64,000 nucleotides of DNA from Sharpea azabuensis DSM 18934. GTDB taxonomy: Bacteria; Bacillota_I; Bacilli_A; Erysipelotrichales; Coprobacillaceae. Where the stretch lies: positions 42,657 through 106,656 of the forward strand of contig NZ_JNKU01000001.1 in NCBI RefSeq assembly GCF_000702165.1, written 5' to 3'. Both the position numbers and the translations under genes were made by a program. The notes beneath the pieces were generated by a model. It searched no databases, was not told the DNA's origin, and worked only from the letters and a program-made list of their open reading frames with translations. Shown here piece after piece: positions 25,188 to 32,714 of this stretch; position 1 is the stretch's first letter, and each line of letters opens with the position of its first letter.

Positions 25188-26354
25188 CTGATAGGGAACA
25201 ACTCTCAGTAAGTCCTTTTTGAAGTTTCGAAATATAATCCCACATATGGGATTTAAACGGCCCTTCTTGACGACACCGTTACTAAATTTAGGCTACAATA
25301 GTCTTAGATAGTCAAGGAGGTCCACCATCATGAAGAACAGATTCCATCAGCACGCAAAAGCCAAGCCAAGAAAGGACTCCCTGGTTGACTTCATCAGAAG
25401 ATTCTCTGATGAGGACAAGCAGGTTGAGTTCTTCACTACAATCAAGTTCCCTGAAGGATTTGTATGTGACAGATGCGAATGCCATGAGTACTATCTCATT
25501 AAGAGAAGTGACATCAAGAACGGGTACATCCTTCAGTGCAAGAAATGTGGCAAGCAGCATACCTTGCTTGGTGGCACTATCCTTGATAACTCCAACCTTA
25601 CCCTGCTTCAGATCCTCATTGCGCTCTATCTCTTCTTCACAAGCAACAGAGGACTGAGCGCCCCTGATCTGGCCAATAACATCGATGTCTCAGTAAAGAC
25701 TGCAAGAAGATACCTGAGAAAGTTCAGGATCCTTATGGCTGAAAGCAACAATGAGAAGAACCTCGAATCAATGTTCTATGAGGCTGATATCATTGAGGTT
25801 GGTGGAAGAAATCCAGGCGGCAAGCGTGGAAAAGGCTTAGAGAACAAGCAGCAGGTGCTGATGGTTCTTTCCACTGACGGCGACAACGAGTATCCCAGGC
25901 ACATGAAGCTTCATGTCCTTCCCGGACACAAGGCCAGCCCTGTCAGGAACTTCATGTTCAAGCATGTCGTCATGGACAAGCAGCGCAAGGTTTCCACTGA
26001 TAACGATACATGCTTCATGTGGATGAAGGACTATGTAGAGCTTGAGAACTCAAAAGTTGACTACCAGGACAGAAACCACAAGATGAAATGGCTCAATATT
26101 GTAGCCAGCAACTTTGAGAACAACATCAAGAACATCTACAAGGGCGTATGCAAGAGGGACCTGCTACTGCTGCTGGCTGAGCAGGAGTACAGGTACAACC
26201 ACAGATATACAGGAAGACACTTCATGGAGAAGATAGCCAAGTATATCAGGAAGTCCGTGCCTATGACCAATCAGGCCATTGGCAACGCCCTTGACAGATA
26301 TGAGGCTAGACTCGTCCATGCGTAGGGGCTAACTGAGAGAAGTTCCCTATCAGA
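25188..26354 (+). mobile_element. Complete IS1595-family insertion sequence (1,167 bp)
   Basis: Terminal inverted repeats start TCTGATAGGGAAC at both ends, with CTCTCAGT next, about 25 bp long with few mismatches. An 8-bp direct repeat TATGAAAA flanks the element; 8-bp duplications are known for IS1595. One intact transposase gene lies inside. The sharp duplication shows recent insertion. Confidence 0.92.
25330..26325 (+). CDS. IS1595-family transposase (ISXO2-like)
   Basis: 331 aa. The N-terminal zinc-ribbon (CDRCECHEY...CKKCGKQH) is followed by an HTH-like region (SAPDLANNIDVSVKTARRYL) and an ISXO2-like DDE domain containing EADIIEVGGRN, the VSTDNDTCF block and the NIVASNFENNI block. It cuts and joins the element's ends. 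GGAGG lies 9 bases before the ATG. Codon use is markedly richer in C/G-ending codons than the surrounding island, so the IS came from another background and has not ameliorated. Confidence 0.92.
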   Translation: MKNRFHQHAKAKPRKDSLVDFIRRFSDEDKQVEFFTTIKFPEGFVCDRCECHEYYLIKRSDIKNGYILQCKKCGKQHTLLGGTILDNSNLTLLQILIALYLFFTSNRGLSAPDLANNIDVSVKTARRYLRKFRILMAESNNEKNLESMFYEADIIEVGGRNPGGKRGKGLENKQQVLMVLSTDGDNEYPRHMKLHVLPGHKASPVRNFMFKHVVMDKQRKVSTDNDTCFMWMKDYVELENSKVDYQDRNHKMKWLNIVASNFENNIKNIYKGVCKRDLLLLLAEQEYRYNHRYTGRHFMEKIAKYIRKSVPMTNQAIGNALDRYEARLVHA

Positions 26355-26362
26355 TATGAAAA
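26355..26362. repeat. Right target-site duplication of the IS
   Basis: TATGAAAA, identical to 25180-25187. Confidence 0.85.
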
Positions 26363-26543
26363 TATTGCTCTACCTTTTTGGGTTTTGCATAATTAAAATA
26401 AAAAATCGTGTTATATTTACCCAAAAAAAGCAATGAAAGTTCCCCAATATCGAGCATTCGTGGTAATATAATATACATTATATGTTATATATTAGAGTGG
26501 GGCTTGAAACTGAGCATCTCTTATAAGAAATTATTTAATATAA
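26363..26543. other. AT-rich spacer between IS and relic
   Basis: No gene seen. It contains a nearly pure A/T palindromic stretch around 26464-26492 (TAATATAATATACATTATA and beyond). Confidence 0.4.
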
Positions 26544-26888
26544 TTTGATAGGGAATATCTCCCATTTGGAAATTTTTCTATGAATCGAAATATAATCCGG
26601 TATCAGGGATTTAAACAATCCTGTTTGGCAACCTCATTTTTGAATCTAGGTTACAATATTCCTGGAATGTTAAGTAGGTAACCAGCATGAAGAATATTTT
26701 TCATCAGCATGTTTAAAGATAAGCTTAGAAAGTACTCTTTTGTTGACTTTATCAGAAAATTCTCTGATGAAGTCAAACAGTAGGAAGTCCGAACCTATGA
26801 TCAATCAAGCTATTGTAAACCTTCTAGACAGATATGACGATAGATTTGTCATTGCCTAGAGGGGAACTGAGAGAAGCTCCCTATTTAA
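26544..26888 (+). mobile_element. Decayed, internally deleted IS1595 relic
   Basis: Both ends match the intact IS nearby: TTTGATAGGGAA at the left, and GAACTGAGAGAAGCTCCCTAT at the right in place of GAGAGAAGTTCCCTAT. The leader and first codons (ATGAAGAATATTTTTCATCAGCATG) and the last codons are recognisable but carry frameshifts and stops. The middle of the transposase gene, about 800 bp, is deleted near 26781, leaving a ~345-bp MITE-like remnant that cannot encode a transposase. Confidence 0.8.
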
Positions 26889-26901
26889 AAACATTATATT
26901 G

Positions 26902-26930
26902 TTGATAACATCACGATATCGTGATATTAT
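26902..26930 (+). promoter_or_regulatory. Promoter with embedded palindromic operator of the R-M operon
   Basis: TTGATA (26902-26907) and TATTAT (26925-26930) are spaced by 17 bases. A perfect 16-bp palindrome, ATCACGATATCGTGAT (26910-26925), fills the spacer, extendable to a near-perfect 26 bp. The first gene product has an N-terminal HTH, so autorepression is inferred. Confidence 0.8.
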
Positions 26931-26955
26931 CACCTTATAGTGGAGCGATGTAAAG

Positions 26956-28287
26956 ATGTCTGTTAAATATAATAAATTATTCGATAAAATAAGTGAACGT
27001 AAAATGACACCGAGAGAATTAATTGAGGAAGCAAAATGTAGTGCCAACATTCTTACTCATTTAAAAAATAATGAATATATTTCAATGGCGTCTTTGGAAA
27101 AAATATGTAGTGTTTTAAATTGTGGTGTGGATGACGTTTTAGAATTTCAAAATAAAAACATTAATGAGAACCCATATGCAATCAAGGTGGTATCATTGTT
27201 TTCCGGTATTGGTGGATTTGAAGAAGGATTAAAAATGGCTGGTGTGAATTATCGTGTAGTTTTTGCATCCGAAATAGATGCAGCAGCACGTAAATCTTAT
27301 GCTACAAATTTTGATTCAACAAATCTTTTTGGAGATATAACTAAAATGGATGAAAAAATGATACCAGACCATGATTTACTTCTGGCTGGTTTTCCATGTC
27401 AGTCTTTTAGTATTGCAGGTAAAAGAAAAGGTTTTGAGGATATTAGGGGTACGTTATTTTTTGATGTGGCTAGAATACTTAATGAAAAAAAGCCGAAGTA
27501 TGTTTTGTTAGAAAATGTAAAGAACTTGATTAGCCATGATCAATCACGAACAGTTCGGAAAATTTTAAGCACTTTAAATGATATTGGATATACTGTTGAT
27601 TTTACAGTTATAAATTCGAGTGAAGCAGGGGTTCCACAAAACAGAGATAGAACATACATTTGTGGTATATATAATGGAACTACAAAAAAATTTGATAAAG
27701 ATATCAGAAGTGTTAAAGCTAATTCTTTAAAAGAAAAATTAAATGAAACTGATTTTAGAGGCTTTAATTTTTTTAATGATATTAGCTTTAACAATGTAAA
27801 TAAACACATGGAGGATGTTTTAGAATGCGAAGTTTCTGACGATTTTTATTATAATAGTGTTTCTATAAAAGATTTTTTGAATATTAATCACTTTACTGAT
27901 GTTGACAACTATGAAGAAAGAATAATTAAACTATTTGACTTGCCCAGAGAAATTTACAATGATTTAGAAAGACAAAGAAGGGTATACTCAGTTAAGGGAA
28001 TTTCACCTACTGTGTTAGCAAGATCAGATTCAACGAAAATATTTGTTGAAAGAAATGGTGAGAAAGCAATCAGGAAAATAACAGCAGTAGAGAATTTTTA
28101 CATGCAAGGATTTGGCAAAAAATTTGTTGATAATATTAAAAAAATTGGTACTAGTAAAACTCAAATGTATAAACAATCCGGAAATGCGGTTAGTCCACCT
28201 GTGATTGAAGGCATAACAAAAAAATTAATATATGATTATCTTATGCCGGAGAAATTTAACGATAGGAATAATAACGATGCAGTATAA
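26956..28287 (+). CDS. C5-cytosine DNA methyltransferase with N-terminal HTH domain
   Basis: 443 aa. Residues 1-65 are a Cro/XRE-like HTH (KISERKMTPRELIEEAKCS...LEKICSVLNCGVDDVL). C5-MTase motifs follow: I LFSGIGGFEEG, IV GFPCQSFS with catalytic Cys148, VI LLENVKN, VIII QNRDRTYI, and X KQSGNAVSPPVI. It methylates cytosine in the recognition sequence of the restriction enzyme encoded downstream. HTH-MTase fusions such as M.SsoII and M.EcoRII-type enzymes regulate their own operon; the palindrome in the promoter fits this. The second methyltransferase gene overlaps it by 11 bases. Confidence 0.93.
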   Translation: MSVKYNKLFDKISERKMTPRELIEEAKCSANILTHLKNNEYISMASLEKICSVLNCGVDDVLEFQNKNINENPYAIKVVSLFSGIGGFEEGLKMAGVNYRVVFASEIDAAARKSYATNFDSTNLFGDITKMDEKMIPDHDLLLAGFPCQSFSIAGKRKGFEDIRGTLFFDVARILNEKKPKYVLLENVKNLISHDQSRTVRKILSTLNDIGYTVDFTVINSSEAGVPQNRDRTYICGIYNGTTKKFDKDIRSVKANSLKEKLNETDFRGFNFFNDISFNNVNKHMEDVLECEVSDDFYYNSVSIKDFLNINHFTDVDNYEERIIKLFDLPREIYNDLERQRRVYSVKGISPTVLARSDSTKIFVERNGEKAIRKITAVENFYMQGFGKKFVDNIKKIGTSKTQMYKQSGNAVSPPVIEGITKKLIYDYLMPEKFNDRNNNDAV

Positions 28288-29272
28288 AATGATAGATTTG
28301 TTTGCAGGCATTGGTGGAATAAGAATTGCTTTTGAAGAAAATGGTGCTAAATGCGTAAGAAGTTCGGAAATAGATAAGTATGCCTGTGACACATATGAGA
28401 TAAATTTCAATGAAAAACCACTTGGAGATATCACGAAAATTTCACTAGAAGAATTACCAAAATTTGATATACTGACAGCTGGATTTCCATGCCAACCATT
28501 TTCATTAGCAGGATTGAGAAAAGGATTTGAAGATGCGAGAGGAACACTTTTTTTTGATGTTGCACGATTGATAAAGGCTAGAGAACCAATTGCGTTTTTT
28601 TTAGAAAATGTTGAAGGTATAGTAAATCATGATGGTGGAAAAACAATAAATGTTATAGAGAATGTTTTGAGTGAGTTAGGATACAATTTTCAGTGGCGAA
28701 TCATGAATGCAAGTGATTATGGAGTACCCCAAAACCGAAAAAGATGGTATTGTGTAGGCTTTAGAAAGGACTTAAGAATCGGCTTTGAAGGTCAAAAAGG
28801 GAATTTTAGAGCAATCTATAATTTTCCTAAAAAATGTGATCTAAAGTTTAAGGTTAAAGATATACTAGATATTAATGTGAGTGATTCCTATTTAGTTTCT
28901 AAAACGTGTGAAAGAAACATTAACATATATATTGATAAATATAAATTAAGTCCAAGATATGATAGTACGAATGTTCTTATAGCTAATGAGATTAGACCAT
29001 CACGATGTAATTTTCGATCAGATGGAATATCGCCATGTCTAACAGCAAAAATGGGTACAGGAGGGAATAATATCCCAGTTTACGTTGAAAAAATGCGTAA
29101 ACTAACTGAAAGAGAATGCTTAAGACTTATGGGATTTCCAGAGTGGTATCAAATTAAACCTAATACTATGCATTCTTATAAGCAAATTGGTAATAGTGTT
29201 GTTGTTACAATAGTTAGTATGTTAGCAAAAGAAATGATTAGGGTGTTAAAATTGGTAGATAGTGAGGTGTAA
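28277..29272 (+). CDS. Second C5-cytosine DNA methyltransferase
   Basis: 331 aa. Motifs I DLFAGIGGIR, IV GFPCQPFS (catalytic Cys72), VI FLENVEG, VIII QNRKRWY, IX region and X YKQIGNSVVV are complete. It starts inside the end of the upstream methyltransferase gene (ATG 28277, overlap 11 bases). Two C5 enzymes in one R-M operon usually mean an asymmetric recognition sequence with each strand methylated by a different enzyme; that is inference from known systems. Confidence 0.93.
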   Translation: MQYKMIDLFAGIGGIRIAFEENGAKCVRSSEIDKYACDTYEINFNEKPLGDITKISLEELPKFDILTAGFPCQPFSLAGLRKGFEDARGTLFFDVARLIKAREPIAFFLENVEGIVNHDGGKTINVIENVLSELGYNFQWRIMNASDYGVPQNRKRWYCVGFRKDLRIGFEGQKGNFRAIYNFPKKCDLKFKVKDILDINVSDSYLVSKTCERNINIYIDKYKLSPRYDSTNVLIANEIRPSRCNFRSDGISPCLTAKMGTGGNNIPVYVEKMRKLTERECLRLMGFPEWYQIKPNTMHSYKQIGNSVVVTIVSMLAKEMIRVLKLVDSEV

Positions 29273-29277
29273 AGATA

Positions 29278-31644
29278 ATGGGACAAAATGATGGGGTTGA
29301 AAATGAAAAAAAATTAGTTGGAGCGCTAAATAATAAAATGTTAAAGCGTTTGACATCTTACCAACAACACTTTATTAAAGATATTTATAAAAATGTGAAT
29401 GGTACAGATATTGTACAAGCAAAAAAAATCGGAGGAGCTGGATATAAACCAGATGTAGAGATTGAGGTTGATGGAGAAAAACATTATATTAGTGTTAAGA
29501 AAGGCAGTGGAAATTCTGTACATCAAGAAAAGATTGAATTTTTCATTCATTTTTGTATGACTGAATTAGATATGTCTAAAACAGAAAGGGATAGCTTGTT
29601 ATTATATCTTTATGGAGATGGGACTCTAGATGGTGACAGTTCTCCAGAAGAACGTTTGAAAGATCAAGAATTGATTGAAACATATAGAAATGAAATAAAT
29701 ACGGTTCAAAAATTTTTAGATCGAAATAAAAGAAGTTTGATTGAACGCTTTTTGATTTATGGTCGTAAGGGAACATACAATAGAAAAAAAGCAGATTATT
29801 TGTATCATGGTGATGCAAATAAAGGTATTTGGTGCCCACTAAATTATGATACCATTGATTATTTGGTGAATCAGCCGAATGCTAAAAATTCTCCATTAGT
29901 AATTGGCCCATTTTCATTACAAGTGTGGAACAGAAACTTGGAAGGAAAAACAGAGTTGGAAGATAGAAGACATTCTATCCAAATAAAGTGGGGAACTTGT
30001 AAAAAAGATATAGAGAAGATAAATCAATATCAAGCAGCCAAAGAAAGAGAAAGAAAATCTACAGCTCAGCAAGGACATATTATTGGGAATAATAGTCAAG
30101 GTTTTGAAAATCATGTTAATTTGATATCAATAATAAATAATAAAAGAGTATCAGAGTTACCACTTGCTATAAAAAATATTGTAAAAACTATGTTCCCTTA
30201 TGTTGCTATGTCTGAAAGATTACATGCTTCAAAGATAAAAAATAATGAAGTTAAACCACGTATATCTATTGAAGTGAAAGGTGAAAAGGTAAATATTACT
30301 GTATTTATGGGTGGTGGAAATTCTGTACACCAAGAAAAGATTGATTGTTTCATCAATTACTGTAAAGATGAATTAGGAATGACACATGAAGAGGAAGACT
30401 CTTTTTTAACAATTATGTTCGGAGATGGTACTCTTGATGGAAAAAGTACTGTTGAAGATAGGCTAAAAAATACAGTAGAAATAAAAGAACATTTCAGTAA
30501 ACAGGCAACTATTGCACAAGCTTTTTTTGATAGTAATAAGGAGGCTCTAATAAAACGTTTTCTTGTATATGGAAAAAGTGGTGAGCAAATGAATATTAAA
30601 ACTGATTATATCTATTATGGAACAAATGTAACAGGCATTATAGTTCCAATTTCTTCTATCGTAGATTATTTAAACAAAAAAGAGAATTCAGAAGCAGCAC
30701 TTCTTTCATTAGGATCATTGACTGTTCAACCGTGGAATCGAAACCTAACTGGAAAAATGGAGAATGAACATAAAAGATACTCTTTGCAGGTGAAATGGGG
30801 TAGAATGAAGCAAGATCTCTCTAAAATTTATATGTTAGATGATTCTAAGAATAAAGGCACTTCTGCAGGAAATTGGGAAGAGTATGAATTAGTATCAAAG
30901 CTAAATAGGGATATAAAACGAACAGGAAAACTTTGGAAATTTATTGGCACAGCTCTAAATAGGTCTCAACTTGAAGATATCTATGCAGTGCGTGTTTCGA
31001 AAACAGTTTACTCCAAATTATCTGAGAAAAAAGTTTTGCCTAAAACTGATGTGTATTTAGTCAAGGGCCAAATAGCACATAGTATTCTTCTTGATAACAA
31101 TTATTGGTTAGATGAAGATGCAATCGCTGATTTAGATGTTATGCCATTACCTGGATCAGGTATCTCATGTAAACGACCAGACTCAAAACATTTTACATAT
31201 ATAAAACTAACACAAAAGTCCTTCATGAAATTATTTAATGATCCAAATATGGGAGCAGGTATATCTTTATTTGTGAATGAAAATGATATTAACCTTAATT
31301 CAGAAGTTCTTAATCATTGGAATACTAATGAAAAAGAGGTCTTGAATAGATTTAGTTCGTATTTAATCTCATCTGGTATTAGTTCTAATGAATGGACTAT
31401 TACAAATATTAAAGTATGCAAAATAATAAAAGAAAATGCCATAAATAACATGAGAGAAATTATTGTTAGGAGTCAAAATATTGCAAATGGAATATTTAAG
31501 GGAACAGGATTTTATGATGAACCATATAATGCAAACTATATATATATAAATGGTGCGCTAAGTAAAATTAGTATTCCTAATATTTCAATTACTACGGGAT
31601 CTGGCCGTCATAAGGGAATCTATACAATTATTATTAAACCATAA
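29278..31644 (+). CDS. Putative restriction endonuclease with tandemly duplicated nuclease-like domain
   Basis: 788 aa, no family recognised with certainty. Residues ~50-250 and ~320-520 are a tandem duplication (shared GNSVHQEKI, GDGTLDG, the WNRNL-x-GK block and QVKWG/QIKWG). The first copy has a PD-(D/E)xK-like site, PD at 58-59 and SVKK at 72-75; in the second the aligned residues are R328 and F343-M344, so it is probably inactive. A third segment (~530 to the end) has TDVYLV (D591) and GISCKRP (K632), another candidate nuclease site. It follows two methyltransferase genes by 5 bases with a GAGGTG site. Type II restriction is inferred from position. Confidence 0.78.
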   Translation: MGQNDGVENEKKLVGALNNKMLKRLTSYQQHFIKDIYKNVNGTDIVQAKKIGGAGYKPDVEIEVDGEKHYISVKKGSGNSVHQEKIEFFIHFCMTELDMSKTERDSLLLYLYGDGTLDGDSSPEERLKDQELIETYRNEINTVQKFLDRNKRSLIERFLIYGRKGTYNRKKADYLYHGDANKGIWCPLNYDTIDYLVNQPNAKNSPLVIGPFSLQVWNRNLEGKTELEDRRHSIQIKWGTCKKDIEKINQYQAAKERERKSTAQQGHIIGNNSQGFENHVNLISIINNKRVSELPLAIKNIVKTMFPYVAMSERLHASKIKNNEVKPRISIEVKGEKVNITVFMGGGNSVHQEKIDCFINYCKDELGMTHEEEDSFLTIMFGDGTLDGKSTVEDRLKNTVEIKEHFSKQATIAQAFFDSNKEALIKRFLVYGKSGEQMNIKTDYIYYGTNVTGIIVPISSIVDYLNKKENSEAALLSLGSLTVQPWNRNLTGKMENEHKRYSLQVKWGRMKQDLSKIYMLDDSKNKGTSAGNWEEYELVSKLNRDIKRTGKLWKFIGTALNRSQLEDIYAVRVSKTVYSKLSEKKVLPKTDVYLVKGQIAHSILLDNNYWLDEDAIADLDVMPLPGSGISCKRPDSKHFTYIKLTQKSFMKLFNDPNMGAGISLFVNENDINLNSEVLNHWNTNEKEVLNRFSSYLISSGISSNEWTITNIKVCKIIKENAINNMREIIVRSQNIANGIFKGTGFYDEPYNANYIYINGALSKISIPNISITTGSGRHKGIYTIIIKP

Positions 31645-31645
31645 T

Positions 31646-31810
31646 AAATCCCAACAAAACGATGTGTTCGAAAATAAGAAAAGTAATTTTGCAAAATCTA
31701 AGATAGAACCTAATGCTGAAATCGCAAGTAACAATAAGTGGGGACCAAAAGAAATAGATGAACGTCAGAAAAAATTTGCAAAAATTGCTTTAAAAATTTG
31801 GTCTGTTTAA
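31646..31810 (+). pseudogene. C-terminal remnant of a DUF262/DUF1524 (GmrSD-type) gene
   Basis: An open frame without its own start ends in a sequence containing WGPKEIDERQKKFAKIALKI followed by WSV and a stop. This matches the typical C-terminal end of DUF1524 proteins (W, then IxxR, then LAxxALKIW). The rest of the gene is absent; the R-M operon lies where its body should be. Confidence 0.55.
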
Positions 31811-31828
31811 AGAACTATAAGGACATAT

Positions 31829-31850
31829 AGCTAGCGTCAGCTAGCTTTTA
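31829..31850 (+). terminator. Hairpin terminator at the right edge of the island
   Basis: Stem AGCTAGC/GCTAGCT, loop GTCA, then TTT. The T run is short. Confidence 0.55.
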
Positions 31851-31877
31851 TGTTTATACTTAACTTGAGGTGATTTC

Positions 31878-32636
31878 ATGCCAGCAAGCTATACTCATCA
31901 ATGTTTTGGTGATGATCTACTTAGATATATGAATAGTGATCATAAGACACTGATTAAACAATATAAGAATCTTTACAACCTAGGTTTACAAGGACCGGAC
32001 TTACTCTTTTACTACCATCCTTTAAAAAAGAATCGTGTGCAGGATATCGGGATTGAAATGCATAAATTACCTGCAAGAGATTTCTTTGAAGAAAGCTTTC
32101 AATATGAAGATGATGCAACACTTGTCTATTTGATTGGCTTTGCTTTGCATTATTTGTTGGACTCAAGAGCTCATCCGGTAATTAATAAAGTAACACATGA
32201 TGACTTTGAACACTATGAATTAGAAAGAGACCTGGATATGCGTTTTCTTAGTGATCGACATCCAGCCATCATGTCAACAGCCGCAAGCTTTATTGCGGAT
32301 GAGCAGGCAAGTAAGACGATTGGGCATGTTCTTCATATTACGGACAAAGAAGCTTATAAAGCCATCAAGAGCTTTCGCTTCTACAACAATCTTGTCTATA
32401 ATGAATATCATGATGTACGAATGATTCTTAAGAAACTGACAGCACTTCTGCATATTCCTTTTACAAATATGTTTGTGGTTGACAAGCCAAGTACAAAGTA
32501 TGTTGATGATGTAAAAGAAGTAAGATATTGGTATATGATAGCTTTAAGGGAAGCTATTGAGATTATGCCTCAGTTTATTGATGCATATTACAATAAAAAG
32601 AGTTTGTCTGAACGTTTTGATCATAATTATGAGTGA
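31878..32636 (+). CDS. Zinc-dependent phospholipase C-like protein
   Basis: 252 aa of the zinc-dependent PLC/S1-P1 nuclease-like family (PF00882). Seen are the N-terminal THQCFGDDLL (His), GLQGPDLLFYY (Asp), a later FALHYLLDSRAHP (His, Asp, His) and MRFLSDRHP. There is no signal peptide, so it acts inside the cell, unlike secreted clostridial alpha-toxins; the substrate is unknown. GAGGTGATTTC precedes the ATG. It is monocistronic. Confidence 0.82.
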   Translation: MPASYTHQCFGDDLLRYMNSDHKTLIKQYKNLYNLGLQGPDLLFYYHPLKKNRVQDIGIEMHKLPARDFFEESFQYEDDATLVYLIGFALHYLLDSRAHPVINKVTHDDFEHYELERDLDMRFLSDRHPAIMSTAASFIADEQASKTIGHVLHITDKEAYKAIKSFRFYNNLVYNEYHDVRMILKKLTALLHIPFTNMFVVDKPSTKYVDDVKEVRYWYMIALREAIEIMPQFIDAYYNKKSLSERFDHNYE

Positions 32637-32665
32637 ATGTTGTTGTGACAACATTCTTTCTTTTT
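32635..32665 (+). terminator. Terminator after the PLC-like gene
   Basis: Stem GAATGTTGT/ACAACATTC, loop TGTG, then TTTCTTTTT. Confidence 0.8.
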
Positions 32666-32714
32666 GTCTTTTGTATAATAAAGTTAGTTTAAAAGAACTA
32701 AAGGAGAGATTACT

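Noticed and set aside
25385..25657. 90-codon plus-strand frame inside the transposase gene
   Set aside because: It is in the +1 frame of an intact transposase; IS1595 elements need no frameshift product and no slippery site is apparent.
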